A stretch of 64,000 bases of DNA. It comes from Jaltomata sinuosa (lineage: Eukaryota; Streptophyta; Magnoliopsida; Solanales; Solanaceae). Below, piece by piece: positions 46,480-57,845 of the stretch. The position numbers and the translations under genes were made by a program. Each line of letters starts with the position of its first letter. Position 1 is the first letter of the stretch. Location: positions 248,001 to 312,000 of the forward strand of contig QJPP01002917.1 of the NCBI GenBank assembly GCA_003996215.1, in the 5' to 3' direction. The notes under the pieces were generated by a model. The model made no database searches. It worked only from the letters and a program-made list of their open reading frames with translations, and was not told where the DNA came from.

Positions 46480-47780
46480 CGAGAATTACTTGAATTAGTG
46501 AACAAGTGTAGATACTTGGTACGCATGTCCGCTTCAGTCTCCCAAGTGGCCTCCTCAATAGGAGGGTTCTTCCACTGGACCTTTACAAATACAATCTCCT
46601 TAGTCCTTCATTTCTGGACGTCTTTATCAAAAATAGCAACAACTTCCTCTTCATAAGAAAGGTTTTCTTCCAACAGGACTGAATATCAGCGAATTATATA
46701 GTCACCATCTCCGTGGTACTTTTTAAGCATAGACATATGAAATATGAGATAAACTCTAGAAAACGTTAGAGGCAATGCCAATTTATAAGTCACCGGTCCC
46801 ACACTCTGAAGAATCTCAAAAGGCCCAATATATCTCAGAATCAACTTACCACGCTTTCAAAGTTGCATAACACTCTTCATGGGTGAAACTTTGAGCAATA
46901 CTTGTTCACCTTCCATGAAGTATACATCTCTCAACTTCCTATCAGCATACTCCTTTTGCCGGCTTTAAGCTGCTAGGAGATTCTCTTGAATAAACTTCAC
47001 CCTTTTTATAGAATCCCTCAAAAGATCTGTATCACATGGCCTCACCTCAAATGAATCAAATCACCCAATGGGAGACCTACATCTCTTCCCATATAATGAC
47101 TCAAATAGGGCCATATCTATGCTCAAATGATAGTTATTATTATAAGCAAATTCATCCAATGATAGGTATTGGTCCCAATGACCCCCAAATTTCATCACAC
47201 ACGCATAAAGCATGCCCTCTAGCACCTGAATTGTGCGCTCATACTGCCCGTATGTCTGAGGGTGAAAAATTATACTCAGGTCCAGCTTAGTACCCAACTT
47301 TCATGCAACTTTTGCAAAAAGTTAGAGGTAAATTGAGCACCCCCTATCAGAAATAATGGAGACAGGCACCCCATGCAGCAAAACAACTTCCCTGAGGTAG
47401 ATCTTGGCTAACTTAGCCGTATTGTAAGTCACTTGCATGGGACTAAAGTGCACACTTTGTCAATCTATTCACCACAACCCAGATCAAATCATATTTCCCC
47501 AAGGTCTTGGGAAGTCCAACCATAAAATACATGGATATCCTCTCCTATTTCCATTCAAGAATGGGCAAAGAGTACCACCAGGCTTTTGGTGCTCATATTT
47601 CACTTGCTGATAGTTCTAACACTTCACCATAAATTTAGCTATGTATTTCTTCATCCGACCCCTCCAATAGTGTTGCTTCAAATCTCAGTACATCTTGATC
47701 ACACCAAGATGTACAAAATACTTAGAATAGTGAGCTTTTGCTAAGATAGTAGAAATCAATTCATCAACACGAGGCACACA
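46480..47780 (-). pseudogene. pol: E7 integrase with C-terminal chromodomain-like end
   Basis: Minus-strand translation gives the catalytic-core end FHPQTYGQYERTIQVLEGML (about 47220-47270), in which the conserved Asp of HPQTDG is Tyr, then FAYNNNYHLSIDMALFESLYGKRCRSP. Across frameshifts follow the GPY-like segment (near 46810) and VKVQWKNPPIEEATWETEADM with YLHLF (about 46490-46600), the chromodomain-like C-terminus. The HHCC zinc domain is only weakly visible near 47600-47780. Several stops and frame changes are present. It lies just inside the 3' LTR, as expected. Confidence 0.78.
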
Positions 47781-47825
47781 AAATTTCCCTTTAATTCAAA
47801 GAACACCTTCATCAATCATGGCCTC

Positions 47826-48433
47826 TTAGGCCTTTCCCCACAACACCTTATCACGAATCTTACTCAACTTAACATTATCAAATTGCTTACCTTTAATTTG
47901 ATCAAGAAAAGAGGATCTCTCCACAATGCATGCCAATAATTCACCCCTCTCAGACATTTCCAGTCTCATGAAACTATTAGCTAGAGTCTGGATCTCTCTA
48001 GCTCGATAATTAATACACATCAGCATTGAGCCATTTTTCTTCTTCAGAAATAGAACTGGAGCATCCCAAGTTGACACACTCAGTCTGATGAAACCCTTAA
48101 CTAGCATGTCCTGAAGCTAGTCCTTAAGCTCTCTTAACTCAGTTAGAGCCATACAATATGGAGTAATAGAAATGGGCCTGGTACCCGGATCTAACTCAAT
48201 GGCAAAGTTTATATCATGCTCAGGTGGAAGGCTTGGCAGGTCGGTCGGAAGCACATCTAGAAACTCTCTAACCACAGGAACCGACACAGGAGAAGAAGTG
48301 TCAGTGCTAACATCTCAGACATATGCTAGATAAGCCAAACACCCATGCAAAATCAACCTCTTAGCCTGAAGACAATAAATGATCCCATGGTGCGCGGCCA
48401 ACAAAACCCTACCATATAACTGGGGATACACTG
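47826..48433 (-). pseudogene. pol: E7 protease-RT linker and RT start, RT core and RNase H deleted in frame
   Basis: Minus strand from 48433: QLYGRVLLAAHHG, CLQAKRLILHGCLAYLAYV, then VVREFLDVLPTDLPSLPPE and PISITPYCMALTELRELK. The RT fingers follow, RLSVSTWDAPVLFLKKKNG and MLMCINYR. At about 48000-48005 the reading passes without frame change into AREIQTLANSFMRLEMSE, which belongs to the RNase H-integrase linker. All of RT palm/thumb and RNase H, including the catalytic Asp pair, are therefore missing. The left part of protease is separated by E8. Confidence 0.82.
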
Positions 48434-50469
48434 TGTCATGCCCCAAACTCGGGGGGCATAACTGGCACGTAATACCAAAACTTAGGCCAAAGCTAACCCT
48501 GCTAAACAATTTGATAATAGCGCATAGCAGCCACACACAATTAAGAAAACAAACAAGTATATCTCAGCTTAAAAATCATCCCTCACCGGGAAGGCCTCTG
48601 TCAACTGCTCTAGAAAGAAAAGAGTTGCTCCCAACAGTTCATATTAAGTAATAAGTTGGTAGCACATAAGTCATGTTTGGGCATGGTAATATAATATAAT
48701 TGCTACCACGTAGGTACAGCTTACTTGTCTCGTAGGTATGGTCTGCCCAGCCCGAAGCACGATAATATAATATAACTGTTTCCCTGTAGGTACAACCTAC
48801 TCGTCCTGCAGGAATGGTCTGCCTGGCCTGAAGGCACGGTACTAGTAACTAGAATGTAGGCTCTAAAACCCTGTAGTGTAAGTGTCTGTTGAGGCCAAAA
48901 GCTGCTCATAAGCAGCAGTAAGACGATAAAAACAACACAATAATATCATGTGACCTCAATGTAATCATAACATGCTTTTCTAGGTTGCTAAGTAAGGAAT
49001 AGAGTGTTGCTGATAGTCGTTATATGATGTTGTGGGGAAAACTCAATACTATAAGGCCACGAGTCGAATAACGATGTTACACAGGCTATACAAGCTTTGT
49101 CATTAAATGTCATGCCCGAAAGTATAAAAGAAGCCTTAACATACCTTTTAATCGATGCCCCAAAGGTGTTGCTATGAAGCTTGACCAACCAAATATAATG
49201 CAACAAATATGAGAATCAACAAGGCAGCAAGAATGAGCCATAACCAATCGATAAGGCATCAATGTCATACTCGCGACCAGCCAAGTCCAAATCATAAAAT
49301 GAGGCTAACAATAATAAACAACAACTAAATCTAACAACAATATGGTAACCACATCTCAAAGGAGCGACGAGCTCCCGAGGCACTATTTCAAGGCGTTCTT
49401 CATATTATTCAATCCAACAACCATCTTACGTAACTCTAAAAAGAATAAAACCAAACCCCTAATCCCTCTAACACATTAAAACCATCAATATACAACAATA
49501 ACAATCCAACTCAATAAGACAAAGGGTCTTCCTGGAGCCACGAATCCAAAATACCACTTCGTGGCCAGGAAATCTATAAAATAATACTAGAATATGAAAT
49601 TGCGAAGGAGGGTCATAGGAGAAAGGTTACCTCGATATAAAGCTTTGAAATCCCAAGGTAAACAAGCTGCCTCCTTTCAGTAACAACAAATGGAGCCAAA
49701 AACACCAAGAAACTACTACAAGTCATCAAAAAATATAATTTTTCAAGACTAGAAGATTAGAATCTTGATTCAACAAATAGATAAGTGTACAAGATCATTA
49801 CCCTGCCAATATAAATCCATAGCTACTGCTAAATATTCAATAAAAATATTCTACTCGCTGCCACAACACCCATGGAGATGCGCCATAAAATCGATTGGAC
49901 AAACTACACCAAAATGATGAGCTCGCGACGTAGAGCAACTTTTATTATACGTCTGAATTGAAAGCATCAAGGTCCATGGATTATTTAGGTTCTTTACCTC
50001 TGATGTTCAGTAGTTTTTGGTCTGTTTTTTTTTTGAGTTCAAAATGAAGGAGAATTGGATTGATAAAGTCCAGCGGACTTAGGGGCTAGGGGGCCACCTT
50101 GATGTGCCTATTTGCACGGTTTTATAAAAACCTGAATATCTCTCTATTATGAAGTCGTTTGAACGAGTTTAGTGCATTGTAAACTAGACTAGTAGACCTT
50201 TAATTTGGTAGGTCGGAGGCCTTCTAACTCTTTATGTATTAGGAGAAAAGCTTCGAGATATTTTACCCAAATTTTCCAAGAATTTCATAACAGAATTTAC
50301 AATAACTTCCCCCGAATATTATTTTGCAACTTGCTTGACTTCAAAACTTAACATACAATTATTGTGCATTTAAAATACTTCATAAGACATCTTTATTATA
50401 TATTAAGAACTCATAGTCTTACACCAAAAGTACAAGTGAATCCGAAGTTTAAAAGGACAAGGTGTTATA
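48434..50469 (-). repeat. E8 3' LTR (2.0 kb)
   Basis: The plus-strand ends are TGTCATGCCCC (48434) and GGTGTTATA (50469); the minus-strand start TATAACACC is a decayed TGTAACACC, a common chromovirus LTR start. It has a repeated short block TAGGTA(C/T)... with CCTGTAGG/CTCGTAGG near 48705-48810 (two imperfect copies about 70 bp apart). It is unlike the other LTRs. No genes are inside. Confidence 0.72.
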
Positions 50470-50481
50470 TCCTCCCCCCGT
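50470..50481 (-). other. E8 polypurine tract
   Basis: The minus strand reads ACGGGGGGAGGA directly before the LTR, preceded by CGAGGACGAATG, the usual end of chromovirus pol. Confidence 0.85.
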
Positions 50482-50579
50482 TAGGGACATTCGTCCTCGA
50501 ATGAAGATAATGTACATGAAATCATAGAAAACATCATAAGAACTTAAAAAATACCAAAGTAATGTGCCTCAAGTGCTCA

Positions 50580-52925
50580 AATGTGGGTCTACTATCTATT
50601 TGTTCTAAACATCATCTGAAGGAGTGAACAAGTGGGGATATCTGGACTTCGTGTCCTCTTTAACTTCCCAAACCATATCCTGATATTACGGTTCTAACAC
50701 AACACTTTCACTTAAGCTATATCCTTATTCTGCAATCTCCTAATCTAGCGGTCTACTATCACAACTGAGACTTTTTTATTAGATATTTCTTCTAAAATTT
50801 GAACATCTGTCGGTAGTATTATATGTGTTTGATGTCCAATACATTTCTATAACATAGAAACATGAAAGATTGGGTGTACTGTATCTCATTCTGAATGCAA
50901 CTCTAGCTGGTAAGCAACTTTGTATATCCGTCGCACAATACGTTAAGGTCTAATATATCGAGGGATCAGATTGCCCTTCTTTCCAAATCACATAACGCTC
51001 TTCATTGGCAAAACCTTCAAAAAGACTTAATTGTCAACATTGAACTTTAAGTCCCGTTTCCTAACATCTCAATATGATTCCTGGCAGCTCTGAGCTATCA
51101 ATAATTTTTCTTTGATCTGCTTAACCTTTTTCATGGCCTATTATACTATGTCAGGTCCAAGCAACCCTGACTCTCTAACCACTAACCAATCAATAGGGAA
51201 TCATTATTTCTACCCACATAAAGTTTCGTGGGGTTCCATACCGATGCCTTAATTATAGTTGTTATTATAAGAAAACTCAATAAGTGATAAGTGATCATCC
51301 AGTTCCCTCTGAAATCTAGCACACATGCCCGTAACATATCTTTGAGCTTCTAGATCTTACATTTGGCTTGGCCATTGGTCAACGAATGAAAGGTTGAACT
51401 ATGATTAACTTGAGTCCTCAAACCCTTCCAGAAAGATGTCCAAAATTGTGTTGTAAGTTATGCCTCTCTATCTGAAATAACCAATACTGGTTATTAAAAT
51501 AAAGTTTGAATATTTCTCTAATGTACAGTCTAACATATTTTTCAGCTTAGAATGTGGCCCTGACTTGCACAAAATGGGCCAATTTAATCAACCTATCAAG
51601 AATTACCCAAATAGAATCAAACTTCCATCGCAAAAAAGGCAAACTTATGATAAAATCCATATTTACGGCCTCCCACTTCCACAATGGAATAACTATCTCC
51701 TGAGTCAGCCCACTAGGTTTTTGATGCTTTACCTCTACCTGTTGACTATTAGGGCACTATGCCATGAACTCAGCTATGTCTCTCCTCATCCCAGCCACCA
51801 ATAAATCTCCTTAATATCATAACACATTTTTGTAGGTCCTGGGTGAATAGAGCAACAAGAATGGTGTGCCTCTTCCACAACCTATTGTCAGAGCATGCAA
51901 CATCTGAAACACATAACTGATCGTTGAATCTGAGGAATCCATCTCCTGCTATCTCCAAGGCTAAAGATTCCCGCTTCTGAGCCTTGCCTCTGAGCTGCTC
52001 TAAGTTGGGATCATTGTATTATCATGCCTTTACCTCTACAACTAGAGATGATACGTCTTTCCTAATCTATGACCCCAGCATCATCAGAGTCTAATAATCT
52101 AAGCCCCAAACTAGATAGCTAATGGAGCTCTCGAAACATCTCTTGCTTCTTCGCTCCCTAATACAATAGACTGTCAATAGACTTACAACTAAGGGCATCC
52201 GTTACCATATTGGCTTTCTCAGGATGATATAATATATCCACGTTATAATCTTTAAATAATTCAAGCTATCGGCGTTGTTGCATGTTCAACTCCTTCTGTC
52301 TAAAAATATATTGGAGGCACTTATGATCTGTATAAACATCAACAATAATGACGCACAAGTAATGACTCAAAATCTTCAGGGCATGAGTAAATGCAGCCAA
52401 CTCTAAATTGTGGGTTGGGTAGTTCTTCTCATTCTTCTTTAACTTTCTAGAAGCATAAGAAATTACCTTTTTGTGTTGCATCAAAATACAAACCAGCCTA
52501 ACGCTTGAAGCATCATAATACATTACATAGACCCTTGGACCCTCTGGTGAGGTCAAAATCGGTGCTGAAGCAATCTATCTTTCAGTTCTTGGAAACTCCG
52601 CTTGTAGGTTGCAGTACACTGAAACTTAGTTGCTTTTTGAGTCAGCTTTGTCAAGGGTGCTGAAAGTGAAGAAAATCCTTCCACAAACCTTCTGTAATAC
52701 CCTGCTATCCCAAGAAAGCTACAAACTTCTGTCGGGGTCGTGGGTCTAGGCCAAGTCTTCACGGCCTCAATCTTTTGTAAGTCAACCTGAATACTAGCAT
52801 CTGATATAATAATGCCTAAAAGGCCATATAATGCAACCAGAACTCACACTTTGGAAGCTTAGCATACAACCTCTAATCCAGAGTACCTGAAGCACTACTC
52901 GGACATAGTCTCTATGCTCGGTCTT
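50580..52925 (-). pseudogene. pol: E8 pol relic: RT thumb, RNase H, integrase
   Basis: In minus-strand order: RT from KTEHRDYVRVVLQ (about 52915) through KCEFWL and WPRPTTPTEVCSFLGIAGYYRRFVEGFSSL (52553-52762, quoted for landmark), with RNase H overlapping its end (YYDASSVRLVCILMQ, ISYASRKLKKNEKNYPTHNLELAAF, 52266-52556; the usual TDHKCLQYI is present). Integrase follows, with its zinc-binding end (MRRDIAEFMA, SQQVEVKHQKPSG, near 51690-51790) and core MDFIISLPF (about 51640). The C-terminal part near 50580-51100 is only faintly recognisable. Stops are numerous; this is one of the most decayed coding regions in the window. Confidence 0.78.
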
Positions 52926-53247
52926 TGAATTTGATGCTTTGATCATCGAAAGTTGACCAAAGTCAAACTCCCAACTCTAACAAGCCTGAAATCTCAAAAA
53001 GTGAAATAAAACCATTCTGAAAGCTCATAGGCCCCTACCAAGGGTCCGACTAGATCAAAATCCATGCTCCAGAGCTAACAAAATTGTTGGAATTTGATTC
53101 CGAGCATACTTGCTAAGAATGTTGACTAAAGTCAATGATTTCCTAAGTTAAAACTCTAAAATAGGAAAAGGGTCATAAAGACAAAACGAATGGTCCAGGC
53201 ACCGAACCACCAGTCCTAACAAGTCATAAATGGCTTGGGGCCGCTAC
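52926..53247 (-). repeat. Fragment of E0-type LTR
   Basis: It matches 6110-6470 of the E0 LTR in the same orientation (GTTGACCAAAGTCAA, AGAGCTAACNAAA, GATTCC, AATGTTGACT(A/G)AAGTCAA, ACCGAACCACCAGTC). No boundary signals are visible at either end, so it is a deletion-bounded scrap. Confidence 0.75.
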
Positions 53248-53513
53248 ATGGTAACCACCATGACCAGAGTTTTATAAATCTGATTACCATCTCGAAACTT
53301 CCTACGAGATTCTACACCCTTCGACTATCTATAAACATATTTCACCCTATCACGTAATACATCAGAAGACCTCAACCATCTCTAAAGCACACAACACCAG
53401 GTGTTCATCAAAGCTCACGCTAGCCTGAGATTTTATCAACTCTCATATTAGGAAATTTTTTAGTCGGGCACTTACGCCCTAACTTTACTATAATGATGGA
53501 ACAAATTATTACG
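53248..53513 (-). repeat. Stub of E7-type 5' LTR
   Basis: It matches 46150-46419 of the E7 3' LTR (ACTTTCTACGAGAT, CGACTATC, TCATCAAAGCTCAC, GAGATT). The outer end is ATTATTACG at 53513, a decayed GTCATTACA. It is the only piece of the E7 5' LTR left. Confidence 0.72.
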
Positions 53514-53540
53514 TTATCTCACTCATATAGTTGATACACA

Positions 53541-54174
53541 TTTGAAGAGTCCTGGTCTCAAGGACATACCTATTGTATATGATTTTTTTGATGTCTTCCT
53601 TGAAAATCTTCATGGGTTATCCCTGGAAAGAGAAGTTGAATTTCTAATAGAATTTGTTCCTGGAATTACTCCTATTTCTATCACCCCTTATAGAATGACT
53701 CTAGTAGAATTAAGGGAGTTGAAGGTTTAATTGTAAGAACTTCTTGAGAAATGTGTCATCCAACTGAGTATTTCTCTTTGGGGAGCTCCTGTCTTATTTG
53801 TAAAGAAGAAAGATTGCACTCTCATGATTTAACTATTAATAATTGAATAAAATAACAATCAAGAACATATATCCACTTTCTAGGATCGATGATTTATTTG
53901 ACCAGTTGAAGGGTGCTAGTTTGTTCTCAGAATTTGACTTAAGGTTTGGATATTACCAATTGCGGGTAAGTGAGAAAGATGTTTCTAAAACTGTTTTTAG
54001 GACTCTCGATACGGTCATTATGAATTTCTGGTAATCCCATTTGGGTTGAGAATGCTCCTGTGGTGTTCGTGTATCTAATAAATTGAGTATTTAAGCCTTA
54101 TCTTGATTAATTTTTTGTGGTCATTTTTAATAATATTTTAATATATTTCAAAAATAGTGAATATAATGATAAGA
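53541..54174 (+). pseudogene. pol: E9: Ty3/gypsy RT relic, cut by E4
   Basis: The plus-strand translation shows the protease-RT linker (IPIVYDFFDVFLENLHGLS, ITPISITPYRMTLVELREL), the fingers (LWGAPVLFVKKKD), PLSRIDDLFDQLKGASLFS and DLRFGYYQLRVSEKDV. Across frame changes come PFG and the catalytic region. There the usual VFIDDILIYSK appears as VIFNNILIYFKNSE, both catalytic Asp codons changed to Asn (GAT to AAT, consistent with deamination). Stops lie at 53730 and around 53828-53842. The reading ends at 54174, where the E4 LTR starts. No LTRs of E9 are identified. 53514-53540 is unassigned. Confidence 0.82.
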
Positions 54175-57100
54175 TGTAATGACCCTTCCGATTATTTCCA
54201 CGTATATGTTTTCCTTGAACCGTTAGAGCTTGTTTATAGTGGCCCCAAGTCATTTAAGGCTTGTCGGGACCGGTATTTCGGCGCCGGGTCCATTTGTTTG
54301 ATCGTAAGTTTCTTTGATAAATTTTTTGAACTTTGGGTCAAATGTCTCAGGGATTTTCTCTCAATATATAAAGAGTTAGAAGTCCCCCGAAATACCAAAT
54401 CGAAGGTCTACGAGTCTAGTTTCCAACGCACAAAACCTCACGTCCAACTGATCTCGAAGTAAAAGGTTATGACTGTTTTACCGCGGACTGTCTGGCAGGA
54501 ACCGGGTTGCGAACTGGGTCGCGAACCGGGTCGGGTCAAAACCAATTTAAAGCCTCAACTTCACATTTTAAAACGCCATTTCAGTTCTGAAACAGTGAGA
54601 AAACATAAGGGAGGTTCCAAGAGAGTTCTTGAGTATCGAAATCGTGCGTACTTGAAAATATCTAATTTAAAAGTCGAAGGTGGTACAAAATTATATTATT
54701 ATTACCTTTTCAAAATATTTTAAAGGTTTATGAAAAATACTTTTGTTATGACATAATTGTGTATGTATTTATTTTATAAGGTTTTTATACATTGTATTAT
54801 TTAACGGAGATAGTAAATTTAGTTATGTTGAAAATTATTATTATAATATAGTAGGTTTTATTGAAAATGATTTTTTATTAATTATGATGTATTCAAAAGT
54901 TATATATATTTTACCATGAATATATGTAATACCCGAATATATATGTAACGGGATAGGAATATTTTAATATGGTCACCTCCACTCCACGTGGAAGTGGAGG
55001 AGTGTGTACAACAATTTTCAAAATCAAGGTGCGGCTGCCACTTATTGATACATTAATTAGTAATTATCTAATAGCCTTGAATGGATATATAATTTCTTTT
55101 GCCAAAAACCACCTCTTAATTAGATATTCATCACTTCTCCACCATTTGAAGAGGTTATGAGTGCTGCATATATGTATAATAATTTTCAGGGGGGTGGGTT
55201 AGCATCTTATCCCATGATTTACATAATTTTGGGTTTAATCATTGTCAAAAAGGTTGGAGAATGGAATTACAAGAATTTTATATATGATTTCCATGAAAAA
55301 TGTTTCCTTTTAGAGTGGTTGTTTATAACAACCAATCAGTCAATGGGTTCTTTTTATTCACCTACAAATTTGGATCAACTACGTGAGTGTGAGCACGAGA
55401 TTGAACTTGTTGGGAGTACTATTTTGTCGTGCACAAGAGCATGGAGAAGATGGTTAATTGGAAAATAAAAGATATATTTTTAATACATTTTTTTAATCAC
55501 TGAAGAAAATCAATTATCTACGTCAAGTTATTCAAGCCCGAGTTCGAGTTTGACGTCGTGTTGGAGCTTTTTCGGAAAGGTTCAAGCTTGTCATCGGACG
55601 ACAGGTAGGTTACGGTTTATTTTCCCTAGACTCCGCATATATAGGATAAAATTATATTAATGGAAATCCTTGGGTTGGTTTATTAGGTTGGTACCACAGA
55701 CCTCGACCGCTTTATTCATGTCCGCCTTCTTTTGTTCCTCCGTTGCTAGTAGTATTTGCCGATATATTTTATTTACCCTTGTGGTCCTGTGAGGCCTTGT
55801 TGACTCTGGAACATAGAAGGTGGAATTTTGGGAATGTCCGCGAGTCCCGGGCATAGAATTATCCTTCTAGGCTGGTAATGCTTGCTGAGTAGCTGTGGGC
55901 CTGTGCAGGGTTGATAGGTTGATTGTGAGCTGCTGGGCAGCTATTGTGTTTGATCATACCATTTTCATGCATAAAAAGAGGTTTTATACAGATTTTACTA
56001 CGGTTTGGGCTTCGGGCCTACTGGCACCATTTTCTAAACCTTGCATGGCCTGGGGGGGCCGTTTTTTATGGAAATAATTTGGAAATGGTTTGATTTAACT
56101 TGTGAATATTCCTGGGTAAAAGGAAGTAAAATTATGTTTTAAAACACCAGTTTTACTACTACGCTAGACTCGGCAAGGCCGGGGTGCTAGTTGAGTTTTC
56201 TTGCTACTTGAGATGATTTTTAGCCTCGATCGGACCGAGCACCTGAGATGACTTTCTACTGTTTAGACCCAGTTATGCACGGGCACCCTTGGAGGGGTTT
56301 TTTTTAAGATATTTTCCTACTACTTTAGTCCTGGACAGGGTCTGGGCATGCATATTCGAGACTGGGTCTCTATCTTGATACCGGGCTTGCTTCCGGACGA
56401 CATGTTTTGATACTGAGTTTTAGTATGGGGTCTGGGACCTCCAGGGACCTTGCCATCCGGGCCAGGGGCTGCGGGCTGTGTGTGCCGGAGGAAGGGTATA
56501 CGATGGAGTAGAGGTATATGGGCAGTGTCCTTCCATGGAACCTACCTGCTGGGCCGGATCGGCGCCCTAGGAGGTACATACAGAGATACCATTTCACTTG
56601 AGATCTTCATGCATCATATCATTCATTGTTTGAGGCTCCACCCTTGTTTGTTGTTTGTTGATTGTACGCTCCGGTAGTATGGGATGCCGGAGGGTTTGTT
56701 TTCACTTATTTGTGTTCCTCGGTTGTATGGGCGGCCGGGGGACTGTAGGTAGACTTTTGCTATTTACTTACAGAATTGTTCTCTATTATGGATAAGTATG
56801 AGATTAGTTACTGCTAGACTGTTAATTTATGGATTTGAGATTGATATGATTAGATGAGTTTGATTCATGTCTCTGAGCATGCCTATCATTACTCTTTCTC
56901 TCTTCTTCTTACACTTGAGGTTACCGGTATACCGTCCATTTCGTAAACTTATTATGTATACACTGTTATTGCAAGAACCCCAGGTGCGTTACTCATTACT
57001 TTCACCTGTGCCTATGGTGTGTATATTCTGCTTACTGGCCTCACATGTGGTTCTGTTGATTTCCTTCTGCGCTAGTTCCTGTGTACCTTTCGTTGATTTC

Positions 57101-57632
57101 TGTGACTGCTTGCTTCTATTCTGTCTATTACTACACTTTTATCTTATATGTGCCCAGTCGGCCTATGATACCTACTGGGTACCTTATGCTTCGCATTTAG
57201 TGCTCACCCCTACCCCCCTGCATCTTTGGGTGCAGATCCTAGCGTGGGCCATCGCCGTTAGATCGCTGTGATTCGTGCTTGGAGATCTGTGGGGACTACT
57301 TCAGACTGAGGGTGAGCTCTTGGCGATCGGAGCTTAGCTTTAGTTTATCTTTTGCTTCATGTACTCTATTACCATTCAGAGACATCTGTATATATTGTTT
57401 TGGATTATTTGCACTCCATGTATGTAGTTTGGGCTCTATACTATGATACCAGGTCTTGGGGTTTGGTTTAGTTTCCGCATATGTATATATTTATAGTCCT
57501 TTTATCTGTTCTTTCGTCTTGTTCTCTTATTTGTTAGATAGTAGCCCATTACTAACTGTTCTGGGCTACGGGGATTGGTTCACCTACCGGGGGTTGTAGG
57601 TGCCATCATGACCGAGAAATTAGGTCGTGACA
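54175..57632 (+). repeat. E4 5' LTR (3.46 kb)
   Basis: TGTAATGACC...GTCGTGACA. It aligns with 61992-64000 over the first 2.0 kb. From about 55510 it is homologous to the E2 LTR, and further on to E1 and E0 (R-U5). The segment about 54960-55500 has no counterpart in E2 and contains two short open frames (54969-55160 and 55157-55468) present in both E4 LTRs. A CG-rich repeat at 54480-54540 precedes a TATA-like ATTTAAAG. A second TATA candidate, CATATATAGG, is at about 55635. Confidence 0.93.
54480..54552 (+). promoter_or_regulatory. CG-rich repeat and TATA-like box in E4 LTR
   Basis: Three overlapping degenerate units of GAACCGGGT(C/T)GCG fill 54497-54535, followed by CAATTTAAAGCC. The 3' LTR has the same arrangement at about 62298-62366. 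The position matches CG clusters in other LTRs; function is inferred. Confidence 0.45.
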
Positions 57633-57635
57633 ACT

Positions 57636-57647
57636 TGGTATCAGAGC
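57636..57647 (+). other. E4 primer-binding site (initiator Met-tRNA)
   Basis: TGGTATCAGAGC, three bases after the LTR end. Confidence 0.95.
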
Positions 57648-57845
57648 TTTAGGTTCACCGGTGTCATCGGTATAGGAGCCAATGTCTAGTAGAGTCCTGC
57701 GGATCGGGGCGGAGACGTCCGTGCTCAATCTTTGGGAGGCTACAGTGACATTTTAGGAAATTTGACTCTTTCCTTGCTTCTGTGTCGTGCGTAGAACCCT
57801 TGAAGTTTCTGGAGATCTCATTTGTTCTACTTCATTCTTCCACAG

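Larger units (their letters stand above)
48434..52925 (-). mobile_element. E8: Ty3/gypsy chromovirus-like element, 3' LTR and pol fragment
   Basis: A minus-strand LTR (48434-50469), a polypurine tract, integrase, RNase H and RT C-terminal half, in which many frameshifts and stops occur. It interrupts E7 between its protease and linker at 48433/48434. The rest (RT N-terminus, protease, gag, 5' LTR) is missing: similarity stops near 52925, where a fragment of E0-type LTR starts. Target duplication cannot be tested. Confidence 0.72.
44243..53513 (-). mobile_element. E7: old chromovirus-like element, interrupted by E8 and rearranged
   Basis: Minus-strand order from the right: a 266-bp stub of 5' LTR (53248-53513), then after other material a protease-RT linker, an RT fragment fused to the RNase H/integrase linker (47826-48433), integrase with C-terminus (46480-47780) and a 3' LTR (44243-46419) whose terminus is cut by E1. 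Gag, most of protease and most of the 5' LTR are missing. Coding sequence differs clearly from E2/E4 but follows the same chromovirus plan. Confidence 0.7.

Noticed and set aside
53541..54174. RT relic as a possible endogenous pararetrovirus, which are known in Solanaceae genomes
   Set aside because: The linker before RT (FFDVF, ITPYRM, LRELK) and the fingers match Ty3/gypsy chromovirus pol in this same window. No movement- or coat-protein-like sequence adjoins.
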